Source: Alkalibacillus aidingensis (GTDB taxonomy: Bacteria; Bacillota; Bacilli; Bacillales; Alkalibacillaceae). Taken from it: a DNA stretch of 64,000 nucleotides. Location of the stretch: contig NZ_JABXWU010000001.1 in the NCBI RefSeq assembly GCF_014595945.1, positions 620,001 to 684,000 on the forward strand, read 5' to 3'. A program made the position numbers and the translations under genes. Numbering within the stretch: position 1 is the stretch's first letter; each line of letters begins with the position of its first letter. Under the pieces are notes generated by a model. That model ran no database searches, was not told the origin of the DNA, and saw nothing but the letters and a program-made list of their open reading frames with translations. Positions 44,396-53,247 of this stretch are shown piece by piece.

Positions 44396-44959
44396 ATGTA
44401 TAAACAAACCTTTAGAGTATTAAGTAAACGTCTCTTAACTAATATTAACCAGAACTATAAGCAAACCGCGATCCATGATATCTCCAAACACCTGTTTAAT
44501 TCAAACCTCTGGTTAAAGGCTAATACCATAGCGGTTACTATCCCTCGAAAAATTGAATTAGATACATTCCCTCTTATTGAGCAAGCCTGGAAAGAGGGGA
44601 AAAACGTCGTCATCCCTAAATGCTATCCTAATAATGATCATCAAATGAAGTTTTACTCATTTACTAATCGTCATGAATTAGAAAATGTCTATTTAGATCT
44701 TTACGAACCTAAAGAGGAGAGACATAAACTTGTTTATAAGGAAGATATCGATCTAATCATCGTACCAGGCTTATTGTTTGATCACCAAGGGTATCGGATT
44801 GGCTATGGTGGGGGGTACTATGACCGATATTTAGCTAACTTCAATCAAGCTAAAATATCCATAGCAATGGAAGAGCAAATTGTAAAGAACTTACCTTTTG
44901 ATCATTATGATATTCCTGTTGATTATATTATATCGAATCGAAAGATATACCATTGTTAA
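44396..44959 (+). CDS. yqgN: 5-formyltetrahydrofolate cyclo-ligase (YqgN)
   Basis: This enzyme converts 5-formyl-THF to methenyl-THF with ATP, returning stored folate to the one-carbon pool. It has 187 residues. Family features are IPRKIELDT, the ligand loop VPGLLFDHQGYRIGYGGGYYDRYL (about residues 130-153) and a DLIIVPG strand. ATG 44396 is 8 nt after AGGAG. In-frame positions upstream overlap rpmG. It lies 80 nt after rpmG, behind that gene's terminator. Confidence 0.95.
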   Translation: MYKQTFRVLSKRLLTNINQNYKQTAIHDISKHLFNSNLWLKANTIAVTIPRKIELDTFPLIEQAWKEGKNVVIPKCYPNNDHQMKFYSFTNRHELENVYLDLYEPKEERHKLVYKEDIDLIIVPGLLFDHQGYRIGYGGGYYDRYLANFNQAKISIAMEEQIVKNLPFDHYDIPVDYIISNRKIYHC

Positions 44960-44988
44960 AGCCCCTGTCACTGTTAACAGGGGCTTTA
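44958..44988. terminator. Hairpin between convergent yqgN and pbpA
   Basis: An 11-bp perfect stem AAAGCCCCTGT (44958-44968) with 44977-44987. T-runs on both sides are short (TTT), but it is placed between convergent gene ends. Confidence 0.65.
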
Positions 44989-44990
44989 GC

Positions 44991-47135
44991 TTATTCTTGT
45001 TCTAAATTGTCCACTTCATCAATATCTTCTAAATCATTTTCATCATCAATAACCTCGTTATCTTCAAGCTCATCTTCAAGGTCTTCTTCACGCTCTTCTT
45101 GTAGTTCAAAATAACTATCCAAAGCACGTCTTCCAATCGTTAAGTTGATCGGATGCTGTGATTCACCACCACTAATCACACCCGTATGAGGAACAACTAC
45201 AGCAAAGGCCACTTCAGGTTGGTCATGTGGAGCATAACCAACTAACGTTAAGTTTTGTACGTAATGTCTTTGACCATCGATAAAAACATAATCCTCTGCG
45301 GTTCCAGTTTTTCCGGCTGGGCTATAATCCACGTCGTTAAACTGGTAATAAGCCGTGCCTCCCTCTTCTTGGAAAGCCTGGCGAAATCCTTCGTGAACAC
45401 GATCTAAATGATCATCAGACACCCCAAGCTTATTTAATACCTTAGGTTCGTTAACCGAATAGATTGGGCCTAGTTTCTCCGTCTCGCCTGAACTATGAAT
45501 TTGTTTAACCAATGATGGTGCTATTCGATAGCCACCATTAGCTATTGTTGATACGTATTGAGCTAATTGTAAAGTTGTGTAGGATTCATATTGACCAATA
45601 GCAAAGTCAATAAGTTCATAAGCTTGATCACCATCACCACTTACACCCGTTCCCTCATAAGGGAAGTCGATACCCGTGGAAACACCTAAGCCAAACTGCT
45701 TAAAATAGTTGACCATATCCACATAACCTTGTTGGTCATAGCTAATCGAATCACCATAACTATAATTAAATTCTCCACCCATACGCATGGCAATAAAGAA
45801 CATATAAATATTAGAAGATCGGCGTAGAGCATCAATATCATTTACATTACCCATATCACGAATCGAGCTTTTCTCTTCGTCACCAGCAATTTTAATCGGG
45901 CGGTCATTTATGACTTCATCTGGTGAAACAACACCACTATCTAATCCAGCTAATAATGTTGCACCTTTTATTGATGATCCCGGTAGATGGGAATCATAAA
46001 TGACTCGAAATGATTCATCGCTAAATGGAGTTTCATCTTCCTCAGCATCGCGATCATAATCCTGACCAGAAATGGCTAATACTTCTCCAGTATTCGGATC
46101 CATCATAACGGCCATGGCATTATTCATAAACCGATTTTCTTCAGGGTACATTTCAATGGCTGTCTCTAATTCCTCTTGAACAATTTGATCTAGCCTTTCT
46201 TGAAGCTCTATATCAATGGAAAGAACTAAATCTTTTCCTCGTTCACCTTCTCTAACTAACTCACTCGTAACCACGTTTCCACTGGAATCGGTGATATGTT
46301 CTCTTACTTCTTTATGACCTTTTAAGGAAAGCTCATATTCTTCTTCAATCCCACTACGACCGACACGATCATTACGGTTATAATTTCGTGTAATAAAATA
46401 TTCTAAATCATCACTTGGTAGCCCCTGCCTACTTGTTGTAATACTCCCGATATAATTACGGAATGTACCATCGTATAAAAAGTCACGTTCCCAGTCTGTT
46501 GTAACGTTAATACCAGGAAATTGATTTAAATTTTCAGCAATTATAGCATACTCCTCCTGAGTAACTTGATCACGTTTTATAATATGCGGTGTCAATTCAT
46601 AGGCTTGATCTAGCTCTCTTTTAATTGCAATGACTTTCATATCCTCATTCGTAATTTCATCAAGGTCATCCTCAGTTACATAATCTAAAGCCGCGTAATA
46701 CTGGTCTAAGTCATCACCCTCTAAGTCTTCCGGAGTCAATCGACTAAAAGCTTTCTCATGATTTTCTAAAATCCAAAAATCCTTCATGTTTCTCTCTGAT
46801 ACTGAGTCTGTATCCATCTCTAAAAATTCAACTAGCTCTTTAGCCAACTTCAAGTTATCCTCAGGTTGTACATGTTTTCTAGGCGTGTATGTTATCGCTA
46901 ACTGTGCTTCATTATCTACAATTAAATTCCCCATGCGATCAAACATTCTCCCCCTTGGTACAGGGGTTTGTGATGTTACTTGTTCTGTACGATTAATCTC
47001 ATCTTGCGCATCTTGTCCATATAAGATTTGAACAACACCCAATTGTAAAATCAATACTGAAAAAAGTAAAAAAATCACAAAAAATAATAAATTTAATCGA
47101 AGAGGTAAGTGTGATTTCTTCTTTTTCTTAACCAA
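44991..47135 (-). CDS. pbpA: Class B penicillin-binding protein (PbpA/PBP2 type)
   Basis: This monofunctional transpeptidase cross-links peptidoglycan, and PBP2A-type enzymes serve rod elongation. It has 714 residues from TTG 47135, 8 nt after GGAGG. An ATG six codons upstream has no ribosome site. One membrane helix (about 13-35) is followed by a dimerisation domain with PVPRGRMFDRMGN. The transpeptidase motifs are SSIK, SSN and KTGTA. The last ~45 residues are almost all Glu/Asp, which would fit adaptation to salt. The yqgE-like MFS gene is directly upstream. Confidence 0.94.
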   Translation of the reverse strand: MVKKKKKSHLPLRLNLLFFVIFLLFSVLILQLGVVQILYGQDAQDEINRTEQVTSQTPVPRGRMFDRMGNLIVDNEAQLAITYTPRKHVQPEDNLKLAKELVEFLEMDTDSVSERNMKDFWILENHEKAFSRLTPEDLEGDDLDQYYAALDYVTEDDLDEITNEDMKVIAIKRELDQAYELTPHIIKRDQVTQEEYAIIAENLNQFPGINVTTDWERDFLYDGTFRNYIGSITTSRQGLPSDDLEYFITRNYNRNDRVGRSGIEEEYELSLKGHKEVREHITDSSGNVVTSELVREGERGKDLVLSIDIELQERLDQIVQEELETAIEMYPEENRFMNNAMAVMMDPNTGEVLAISGQDYDRDAEEDETPFSDESFRVIYDSHLPGSSIKGATLLAGLDSGVVSPDEVINDRPIKIAGDEEKSSIRDMGNVNDIDALRRSSNIYMFFIAMRMGGEFNYSYGDSISYDQQGYVDMVNYFKQFGLGVSTGIDFPYEGTGVSGDGDQAYELIDFAIGQYESYTTLQLAQYVSTIANGGYRIAPSLVKQIHSSGETEKLGPIYSVNEPKVLNKLGVSDDHLDRVHEGFRQAFQEEGGTAYYQFNDVDYSPAGKTGTAEDYVFIDGQRHYVQNLTLVGYAPHDQPEVAFAVVVPHTGVISGGESQHPINLTIGRRALDSYFELQEEREEDLEDELEDNEVIDDENDLEDIDEVDNLEQE

Positions 47136-47214
47136 TGTTTTCTCCTCCCCCATATAACTACGTTCATTATAGCATTTTTTGTGATCACTTATAAGGGAAG
47201 AAACTAATGGTTTT

Positions 47215-48435
47215 CTATTCACTCTTAGGATGACGCACAATCTTCGCAACACAAATATTGGAAACCAAATATCCTACACCAAAAATAATAATGGCATAAT
47301 GAATCCAAGTATTTTGTTCAATAAATAATAAGCCGATTAAAAATAGGGTTAACGAAACAGCTCGTCCCATATTTAACGCAATTTCACGTAAGACGATATA
47401 CTCAATCCGGTACACACGTGCTTGGCTTGATTTACCAATCACATCATATGAGATTGACATATAAGGTGCAAAAAAGAAAGGAACAGCAATTCCTACGACA
47501 GCACCATAGATAAAAAATTCGTAAGGAACATCGGCAATCAACAACCAAAAAATGGACAGATATAGTGTAATAACCCCGACTGTAATCAGTTTAATTCGAT
47601 TTTTCGGAGTGACTACACGAGCAACCACTTGATAAGCAAGAAGAGAAGTTCCTGCATAAATAAAGTTATAGACACCCACAGTCATCTCACTTGTTGTTCC
47701 CATGTAAACTAATAATCCAACTAAAAATAAAAAGACCCCTTCTCTCGTACCTTGAAAAAAGTGAGCATTTAGAAGTAGTCGCCAATGGTGATTTTGATTT
47801 CTTTCATTAACTGCAACCCGAATTGAATACTGTCCTTCAACAGATCGTCTTTCGATAAAAAAGCTACACACAACAGCCAGTATAAACAGGATAAAAGATA
47901 TAAAAAAGATTGTCAGATATCCCGTATAACCCTTCAGTACAGTAATTATAAAACCGGCTGTTATAGGACCGATCATACCACTCGATGATTGCAGCATGCC
48001 TAACGTACTATTGAAATAATCTCTTGTATAAGGTTCTGTCACCTCAAATGTCAGGATATTATAGGCTAACCAGAAAAATGCATAACCAGCACCTAATAAT
48101 CCACCTAAGAGATAATTATAATTGGCAGCATTTTCACCAAAAGAAAGAACGGAAATAAAAAATATAGAAATTAAAACAATCCCACCACGGAGAATTAAGA
48201 TACGGTCGATTTTTTTCGCCCATTTACCAAAAACAACATAAATAAAGATTTGAGCTAAGGCAATGAACAAATTATAATAAGCAACGACTTGTATATCTTC
48301 AGATTGCTTCCATAGAAAAATATTTACGAAAATATTGGATAAGAAAATTCCTAAAGTATATAGCCAACCAATGGCTAACAACAAATATAAATTTTTGCGT
48401 TCATGATCACTGACATTTAACCGGTTTAACATCAT
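47215..48435 (-). CDS. yqgE: MFS transporter (YqgE-like)
   Basis: This is a major facilitator superfamily protein of 406 residues with about twelve membrane helices. A cytoplasmic loop RRSVEGQYSIRVAVNERNQNHH separates the two halves. It begins MMLNRLNVSDHERKNLYLLL with a GAGGGAG ribosome site. The substrate is unknown. Its position between sodA and pbpA matches yqgE of B. subtilis. Confidence 0.85.
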   Translation of the reverse strand: MMLNRLNVSDHERKNLYLLLAIGWLYTLGIFLSNIFVNIFLWKQSEDIQVVAYYNLFIALAQIFIYVVFGKWAKKIDRILILRGGIVLISIFFISVLSFGENAANYNYLLGGLLGAGYAFFWLAYNILTFEVTEPYTRDYFNSTLGMLQSSSGMIGPITAGFIITVLKGYTGYLTIFFISFILFILAVVCSFFIERRSVEGQYSIRVAVNERNQNHHWRLLLNAHFFQGTREGVFLFLVGLLVYMGTTSEMTVGVYNFIYAGTSLLAYQVVARVVTPKNRIKLITVGVITLYLSIFWLLIADVPYEFFIYGAVVGIAVPFFFAPYMSISYDVIGKSSQARVYRIEYIVLREIALNMGRAVSLTLFLIGLLFIEQNTWIHYAIIIFGVGYLVSNICVAKIVRHPKSE

Positions 48436-48499
48436 ACTTCTCCCTCGTTTCTACCGGTTAGTTTTTGCAATGATAAAACGCTTATACAGAATTAAAAGA

Positions 48500-48536
48500 A
48501 AAGAAAAAGACTTGTATCTTTTTAGATACAAGTCTT
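48500..48536 (-). terminator. Terminator after sodA
   Basis: A 13-bp perfect stem AAGACTTGTATCT (48536-48524 with 48519-48507) is followed by TTTTCTTTTC on the minus strand. Confidence 0.85.
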
Positions 48537-48558
48537 AAGATTTTTTATACTTATGTTT

Positions 48559-49170
48559 TTATTTTGCAGCATCGTAGCGTTTACTTACTTCATCCCAATT
48601 AACGACATTCCAGAAAGCGTTAATATAGTCTGGACGACGGTTTTGATAGTTTAAGTAGTAAGCATGCTCCCAAACATCTAAACCTAAAATTGGTGTAATA
48701 CCTTCCATTACAGGTGTATCCTGATTAGGTGTTGATGTGATTTCTAAATTACCATTCTTTACAACTAACCAAGCCCAACCAGAACCAAAACGGCCAGCAG
48801 CTGCTTGAGCAAATTGATCTTTAAATTGATCAAAGCTACCAAATGCTTCGTTAATTTTATCAGCTAACTCTCCTGTTGGTTCTCCACCACCGTTTGGTGA
48901 AAGAATCGTCCAGAATAATGTATGGTTTGCATGACCTCCACCATTGTTACGAACAGCCGTTTGGATATCACTTGGTAAAGAATCTAAGTTGCTAAGTAAT
49001 TCGTCTAAAGACTTATCTTGAAGATCTGCATGACCCTCTAGTGCAGCATTTAGCTTAGTTACATACGTATTATGGTGTTTCGTATGATGAATGTTCATCG
49101 TTTCCTTGTCAATGTGTGGTTCTAATGCATCATAAGCATAAGGTAATTCTGGTAGTTCAAATTTAGCCAT
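48559..49170 (-). CDS. sodA: Superoxide dismutase (Mn/Fe)
   Basis: SodA removes superoxide in the cytoplasm. It has 203 residues, the family length. Metal ligands are His in [11 protein letters not shown] (about 28), His in HANHTLFW (about 83), and Asp and His in LDVWEHAYY (about 165 and 169). The motif set [11 protein letters not shown] and QDTPVMEG suggests manganese. The ATG start follows AAGGAGG. A Fur-family inverted repeat lies 40-60 nt upstream. It is monocistronic with its own terminator. Confidence 0.98.
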   Translation of the reverse strand: MAKFELPELPYAYDALEPHIDKETMNIHHTKHHNTYVTKLNAALEGHADLQDKSLDELLSNLDSLPSDIQTAVRNNGGGHANHTLFWTILSPNGGGEPTGELADKINEAFGSFDQFKDQFAQAAAGRFGSGWAWLVVKNGNLEITSTPNQDTPVMEGITPILGLDVWEHAYYLNYQNRRPDYINAFWNVVNWDEVSKRYDAAK

Positions 49171-49209
49171 AATGTAATTCCTCCTTAATCATAATTTCAT
49201 CAGAGTTTT

Positions 49210-49230
49210 AATTCAGAATGATTCTGAATT
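49210..49230. promoter_or_regulatory. Fur-family (7-1-7) operator upstream of sodA
   Basis: A perfect 21-bp palindrome AATTCAGAAT-G-ATTCTGAATT lies between sodA and its promoter region. The core TCAGAATnATTCTGA has the 7-1-7 layout of Fur, PerR and Zur boxes (AATnATT centre). It does not equal the B. subtilis PerR or Fur consensus exactly, so the responsible regulator is open. Confidence 0.6.
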
Positions 49231-49381
49231 CCACTCTAAATAAAAGATTAACAACCGCAAAGATGACATGCAAGCTTTTTGCATATATTTTCCGTTAGAA
49301 TCATATACCTCTCATTAACACTTAACACCAATTGTCAAAAAAGTTTGTTAAAATTAAACCATATGAAAGGAGGCACTCCTT

Positions 49382-50479
49382 ATGGGTCATACATATTTCT
49401 TTACTGGATTTCCTGGGTTCATCACAGCTAATTTACTACACTCCTTATGTAAACACCAGTCAAACATAGACCACATTTACTTACTAACCCTTAGAGAAAC
49501 ACGTAAGCAAGCAGAACAAAATTTAACAGAAATGAATCATAACTCAGATCTGAACCTTAATAAAATAACCATTCTTGAAGGTGATATCACTAAGGAAAAC
49601 CTCAACATACAAAAGGATTGGCATGACATTTTATTTAATCAAATTACTCATTTTTTCCATCTGGCAGCCGTTTACGATCTAGCTGTAGAAGAAGAGATTT
49701 CACGTAACATTAATATCAATGGAACACATCAGGTTAATCAATTTATTAAAAAATGTCATCATCTTGAACGCTATATTTATTTTAGCACTGCATTTATTTC
49801 AGGAACGAGAGAAGGAATTATTTATGAACATGAACTGGACCAAGGACAATCATTTAAAAACTACTACGAACAATCAAAATTTGAAGCAGAAAAATTAGTT
49901 GAGGATTTAAAAGACGATGTACCAACAACTATTATAAGACCAAGTATTGTTATTGGTCATTCAAAAACTGGTGTTACTTCTAAGTTTGATGGACCTTATA
50001 TGATCTTAAATTATCTGACTCGCCTAAGGTATTTGCCTGTTATTCCCTATTTAGGCACCGGGGAAGGCATAGTGAATATGGTTCCTATTGATTATGTCCT
50101 TGATGCTGTTTTATATTTAGCCCATTCAAAAATAAGTGTTAATAAAACCTATCACATTACGGACCCTAACCCCTATCAGGCTAAAGAAATTTATCAACTT
50201 TTTATGAAAAACTATTTAGGAAAAAAACCAACGGGGCCGGTCCCATTTACTATCAGTAAAAAATTTTTATCTTTTTCTTCAACAAGGAAATGGCTAAAAG
50301 TTGAGAAGGAAGCATTAGATTATTTCAATTATCGCTCTCAGTTTGACTGTACAAATGCGATTAATGATTTACATGAAGCTAATATCAGCTGTCCAAATTT
50401 GACAAGCTATATCCCCAAAGTGATCGAATATTATAAGCAAAATAGAAAGCAGGCGAATAAACACATTTTAATTGAATAA
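49382..50479 (+). CDS. SDR-family oxidoreductase (extended, reductase-like)
   Basis: This is a 365-residue extended short-chain dehydrogenase/reductase. The N-terminal Rossmann motif TGFPGFI is degenerate, since the third glycine is missing. HLAAVYD, the catalytic YYEQSK (YxxxK, about residue 160) and RPSIVIG follow, and the C-terminal part resembles thioester or fatty acyl reductase (male-sterility-type) proteins. The substrate is unknown. ATG 49382 follows AGGAGG by 8 nt, and that site lies in a 6-bp inverted repeat. It stands alone between sodA and the tRNA cluster. Confidence 0.85.
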   Translation: MGHTYFFTGFPGFITANLLHSLCKHQSNIDHIYLLTLRETRKQAEQNLTEMNHNSDLNLNKITILEGDITKENLNIQKDWHDILFNQITHFFHLAAVYDLAVEEEISRNININGTHQVNQFIKKCHHLERYIYFSTAFISGTREGIIYEHELDQGQSFKNYYEQSKFEAEKLVEDLKDDVPTTIIRPSIVIGHSKTGVTSKFDGPYMILNYLTRLRYLPVIPYLGTGEGIVNMVPIDYVLDAVLYLAHSKISVNKTYHITDPNPYQAKEIYQLFMKNYLGKKPTGPVPFTISKKFLSFSSTRKWLKVEKEALDYFNYRSQFDCTNAINDLHEANISCPNLTSYIPKVIEYYKQNRKQANKHILIE

Positions 50480-50529
50480 CATTCTCTCAATTAAAAAAAA
50501 ACAAGCAATTAGCTTGTTCTGGTATGTAA

Positions 50530-50622
50530 TGGCGGAGGAGGAGGGATTCGAACCCCCGCGGGCCGTGAAGCCCCTGGCGGTTTTCAAGACCGCTCCCTTC
50601 AGCCAGACTTGGGTACTCCTCC
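50530..50622 (-). tRNA. tRNA-Ser (TGA)
   Basis: A class II tRNA of 93 nt including encoded CCA. Acceptor GGAGGAG pairs with CTCCTCC, the anticodon loop CTTGAAAA gives TGA, and a long variable arm is present. It is the last of five tandem tRNAs. Confidence 0.97.
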
Positions 50623-50635
50623 GTTTATTAAGTTA

Positions 50636-50712
50636 TGGTGGACCCTGCAGGACTCGAACCTGCGACCGATCGGTTATGAGCCGATAGCTCTAACCAGCTG
50701 AGCTAAGGGTCC
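50636..50712 (-). tRNA. tRNA-Ile2 (CAT, lysidine type)
   Basis: A 77-nt tRNA with CCA. The anticodon loop CTCATAA on a GGCTCATAACC stem and acceptor GGACCCT match the Bacillus isoleucine tRNA whose CAT is changed to read AUA by TilS. It differs from the elongator Met tRNA in the same cluster. The Ile call is by similarity. Confidence 0.85.
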
Positions 50713-50716
50713 ACTA

Positions 50717-50792
50717 TGGGGCGATCGGTGGGAATCGAACCCACGAGTGCCGGAGCCACAATCCGGTGCGTTAACCCCTTCGCCACGACCGC
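50717..50792 (-). tRNA. tRNA-His (GTG)
   Basis: The loop TTGTGGC gives anticodon GTG. CCA is encoded. An extra G is available at 50793 on the minus strand for the G-1 that histidine tRNAs need, paired to the C before CCA. Confidence 0.96.
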
Positions 50793-50824
50793 CATATGGA
50801 TATGTATTTAAATGAAATGATAAT

Positions 50825-50901
50825 TGGTGGCGGCGGAGGGGATCGAACCCCCGACCTCACGGGTATGAACCGTACGCTCTCGCCAGCTGAGCTACGCCGC
50901 C
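50825..50901 (-). tRNA. tRNA-Met, elongator (CAT)
   Basis: A 77-nt tRNA with CCA. Acceptor GGCGGCG, anticodon loop TTCATAC on ACGGTTCATACCCG, T-arm GGGGGTTCGATCCCC. The first pair is G-C, so it is not an initiator. Confidence 0.95.
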
Positions 50902-50909
50902 AAAATAAA

Positions 50910-50984
50910 TGGCTCCAGCGGCAGGATTCGAACCTGCGACCAATTGGTTAACAGCCAACTGCTCTACCACTGAGCTACGCTGGA
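50910..50984 (-). tRNA. tRNA-Asn (GTT)
   Basis: A 75-nt tRNA with CCA. Acceptor TCCAGCG, anticodon loop CTGTTAA (GTT). It is the first gene of the cluster Asn-Met-His-Ile2-Ser. Confidence 0.97.
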
Positions 50985-51053
50985 ATATGAATATATGTTA
51001 GCTATAAAGTATCTGTCGTATTTGAGTGGTTCTTATCAACAGCGACGAGATAT

Positions 51054-51082
51054 AATTTACCATGATACGAATAACTTGTCAA
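51054..51082 (-). promoter_or_regulatory. Strong promoter for the tRNA cluster
   Basis: Consensus TTGACA (51082-51077), 17 nt, TAAATT (51059-51054) with a TGG extension, 70 nt upstream of tRNA-Asn on the minus strand. Confidence 0.8.
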
Positions 51083-51133
51083 CACTATCGCTAATTTTTT
51101 ATTAAAGAGATTGTTACTTAGAAAAATGATCAT

Positions 51134-51175
51134 GATTAAAACCAACCGGGATGTCCATTAATCCCGGTTGGTTTT
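51134..51175 (-). terminator. Terminator after the Na/Pi cotransporter gene
   Basis: A 15-bp perfect stem AAAACCAACCGGGAT (51161-51175 with 51138-51152) is followed by TTTTAATC on the minus strand, 30 nt past the stop. Confidence 0.8.
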
Positions 51176-51204
51176 ATGTTTTGAGTTAGTAAAAAACACG
51201 AACC

Positions 51205-52848
51205 CTACTCTTCTTCTCCTTTACCAGTAACTTCTTGTGCAATATTTAGCGCGTGGTCTCCAATACGCTCTAAGTTACTAATAATATCAACAAAGACTAT
51301 GCCTGCAGTACCACTACAGTGTCCTTCATTTAGGCGAATAATGTGTTTCTTACGGTATACTCTTTCCATCTTATCAATTTCATCTTCTTTTTTCATAACA
51401 GTTTTGGCTAAATCTTCATCCATCGTGTCAAAAGCTTTTAGCGCTTGGCCAACTGTTTCAATCGTTAAATTATACATTTGGTTAAGATCTTCCATGGCTT
51501 GTTCAGTTAAGTTTACTTTATTCGTAATTTTATATTCATTAAGTTCGATGATATTTTCAAAGTGATCCCCTATACGTTCAATATCACGAACGATGTCAAC
51601 TACTGCAGAGTGTGTATTACCATCTGCTACTGTAAGGTCAGTACTAGAAACTTGAACTAAATAATTAGTTATTTTCTTATCTAAATTATTCAGTGCACTT
51701 TCTAGAGATAGAGCAACTTCAGCATGCTTGGATTGGTTTGTATTTAAATATTCACGTGTTTCTTCCAAACCTTTTATCGCAACTTCACCCATGTGTAAAG
51801 CTTCCTCTTTCGCTTGTGAGATGGCGACTGAAGGAGATTGCTCGATAAATATTGGATCCAAATGTTTTGGCTTGCCATCAATAACGCTACCTTTACCTGG
51901 GATGATTTTTGTGACTAGAACAGCTAACAATGCAATAAATGGAAATTGTATAACCGTATTTGTTACATTAAAAATTCCATGTGCAAACGCAATTGTCATT
52001 CTTGGTCCCAGTTCTAACAGATTTGTTAGATATTCTACAAGTGCTGTAAATGGTACTAACAAGATTAAAAATAGAGTAGCACCAATCAAGTTAAAAATAA
52101 CGTGGGTTGCGGCAGCTCTTTTAGCTGCGACACTAGCACCAATTGCTGCTAATACAGCCGTAATGGTGGTACCGATATTGTCACCAAATAGGACAGGTAG
52201 TGCTGCATTTAGAGATTCGATCGCACCTTCAGAATATAACTGTTGTAAAACCCCAATGGTAGCAGATGAACTCTGAACAATAACTGTAAAGACAGTACCA
52301 ATTACTACACCTAAGATAGGAATTTCACTCATCGTTACTGTCAAGTCTTGGAATGCTTCTAATGAACGTAAGGGTTTCAAACCTTCACCCATAAAGTCTA
52401 AACCTAAGAATAAAGCACCAAATCCAAAAATCGTTTGTCCAAGGTAAGTCGCTTTCTTACTCTTGAAGAAAAATAACAGGAATGTACCTACTGCAATAAT
52501 TGGTAAAGCATATGCTTCAATATTAATTCCGATAATGAATGCAGTAACAGTCGTACCAATATTGGCACCCATAATAACTCCAATAGCTTGTCTTAGAGTC
52601 ATAAATCCAGCATTAACTAAACCAATCGTTAAAACAGTTGTACCGGTACTTGTTTGCAAAAGAACCGTAACAATAATACCTGCTAAAACTCCCATAAATG
52701 GGTTAGTTGTAAAACGATCAAGAATATCACGCAATTTGTCTCCAGCGGAACGTTGTAATCCATCCCCCATGTACTTAATACCAAATAAGAAAATACCCAA
52801 TCCACCAATAAACAAGAATAACATCTCTTGAATTGATACATCTTCCAT
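51205..52848 (-). CDS. Na/Pi cotransporter family protein with PhoU-like tail
   Basis: This NptA/YjbB-type sodium-phosphate cotransporter has 547 residues. Two related halves carry the QTSTGTT and QSSSATIG signatures and GANIGTT/GDNIGTT repeats, with about eight to ten membrane helices up to about residue 320. The C-terminal ~200 residues form a helical PhoU-like domain with DIVRDIERIGDH and DIISNLERIGDH repeats. ATG 52848 follows GAGGTGAG, and a GTG three codons earlier overlaps it. It stands alone with its own terminator. Confidence 0.93.
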   Translation of the reverse strand: MEDVSIQEMLFLFIGGLGIFLFGIKYMGDGLQRSAGDKLRDILDRFTTNPFMGVLAGIIVTVLLQTSTGTTVLTIGLVNAGFMTLRQAIGVIMGANIGTTVTAFIIGINIEAYALPIIAVGTFLLFFFKSKKATYLGQTIFGFGALFLGLDFMGEGLKPLRSLEAFQDLTVTMSEIPILGVVIGTVFTVIVQSSSATIGVLQQLYSEGAIESLNAALPVLFGDNIGTTITAVLAAIGASVAAKRAAATHVIFNLIGATLFLILLVPFTALVEYLTNLLELGPRMTIAFAHGIFNVTNTVIQFPFIALLAVLVTKIIPGKGSVIDGKPKHLDPIFIEQSPSVAISQAKEEALHMGEVAIKGLEETREYLNTNQSKHAEVALSLESALNNLDKKITNYLVQVSSTDLTVADGNTHSAVVDIVRDIERIGDHFENIIELNEYKITNKVNLTEQAMEDLNQMYNLTIETVGQALKAFDTMDEDLAKTVMKKEDEIDKMERVYRKKHIIRLNEGHCSGTAGIVFVDIISNLERIGDHALNIAQEVTGKGEEE

Positions 52849-52902
52849 TACTCTCACCTCATATTCATAAAATGTCGAATCATTGCTGTGTAAAGCAATT
52901 CT

Positions 52903-52931
52903 ATTATGTTTGATTCGTCCTTATTCGTAAA
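52903..52931 (-). promoter_or_regulatory. Sigma-A-like promoter for the Na/Pi cotransporter
   Basis: TTTACG (52931-52926), 17 nt, CATAAT (52908-52903) on the minus strand, 55 nt before the start. Confidence 0.5.
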
Positions 52932-53199
52932 CAGCTTCCCGGTTTTCTTAACAAAAACTTTACAAAACGATCAAAAATAGTAGTTTGGCTTAAGAAGTCG
53001 TTTTTTATACACCTCTTTCAGATAATTTAACAAGCCGGTAATAAAATCATGAAAACCAATATCGTTATCCTTCTTTTATACTTTCCATAGGAGGTGAATT
53101 TACCATTACACTATTAACCAGAACTCACTGGACAGAACCTTTGGATTAACCGTTTTATTATTTTACACACGATTTTATCCAATATCCCAAAACAGTTTG
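52932..53199. other. Non-coding stretch with an orphan ribosome site
   Basis: No gene is found. A strong TAGGAGGTGA at about 53088-53097 on the plus strand is not followed by an ATG/GTG/TTG frame of useful length. A 12-codon frame (ATG 53049) ends just before it. It may be a decayed gene or chance. Confidence 0.4.
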
Positions 53200-53247
53200 A
53201 ATAAAAAATAAGCTTATGACTGAGGTTTATTCCTCATTCATAAGCTT
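53200..53247 (-). terminator. Terminator overlapping the nfeD 3' end
   Basis: Two 16-nt arms (53232-53247 and 53210-53225, AAGCTTATGA...GAGG, one mismatch) are followed by ATTTTTTATT. The stop codon of the nfeD gene lies in the loop. Confidence 0.85.

Noticed and set aside
49268-49285. ATGCAA...TTGCAT inverted repeat upstream of sodA
   Set aside because: A short stem without T-run or known regulator pattern, probably chance in AT-rich DNA.
51728-52276. 182-codon plus-strand frame
   Set aside because: It is antisense to the Na/Pi cotransporter, with no ribosome site and a composition that mirrors the hydrophobic gene.
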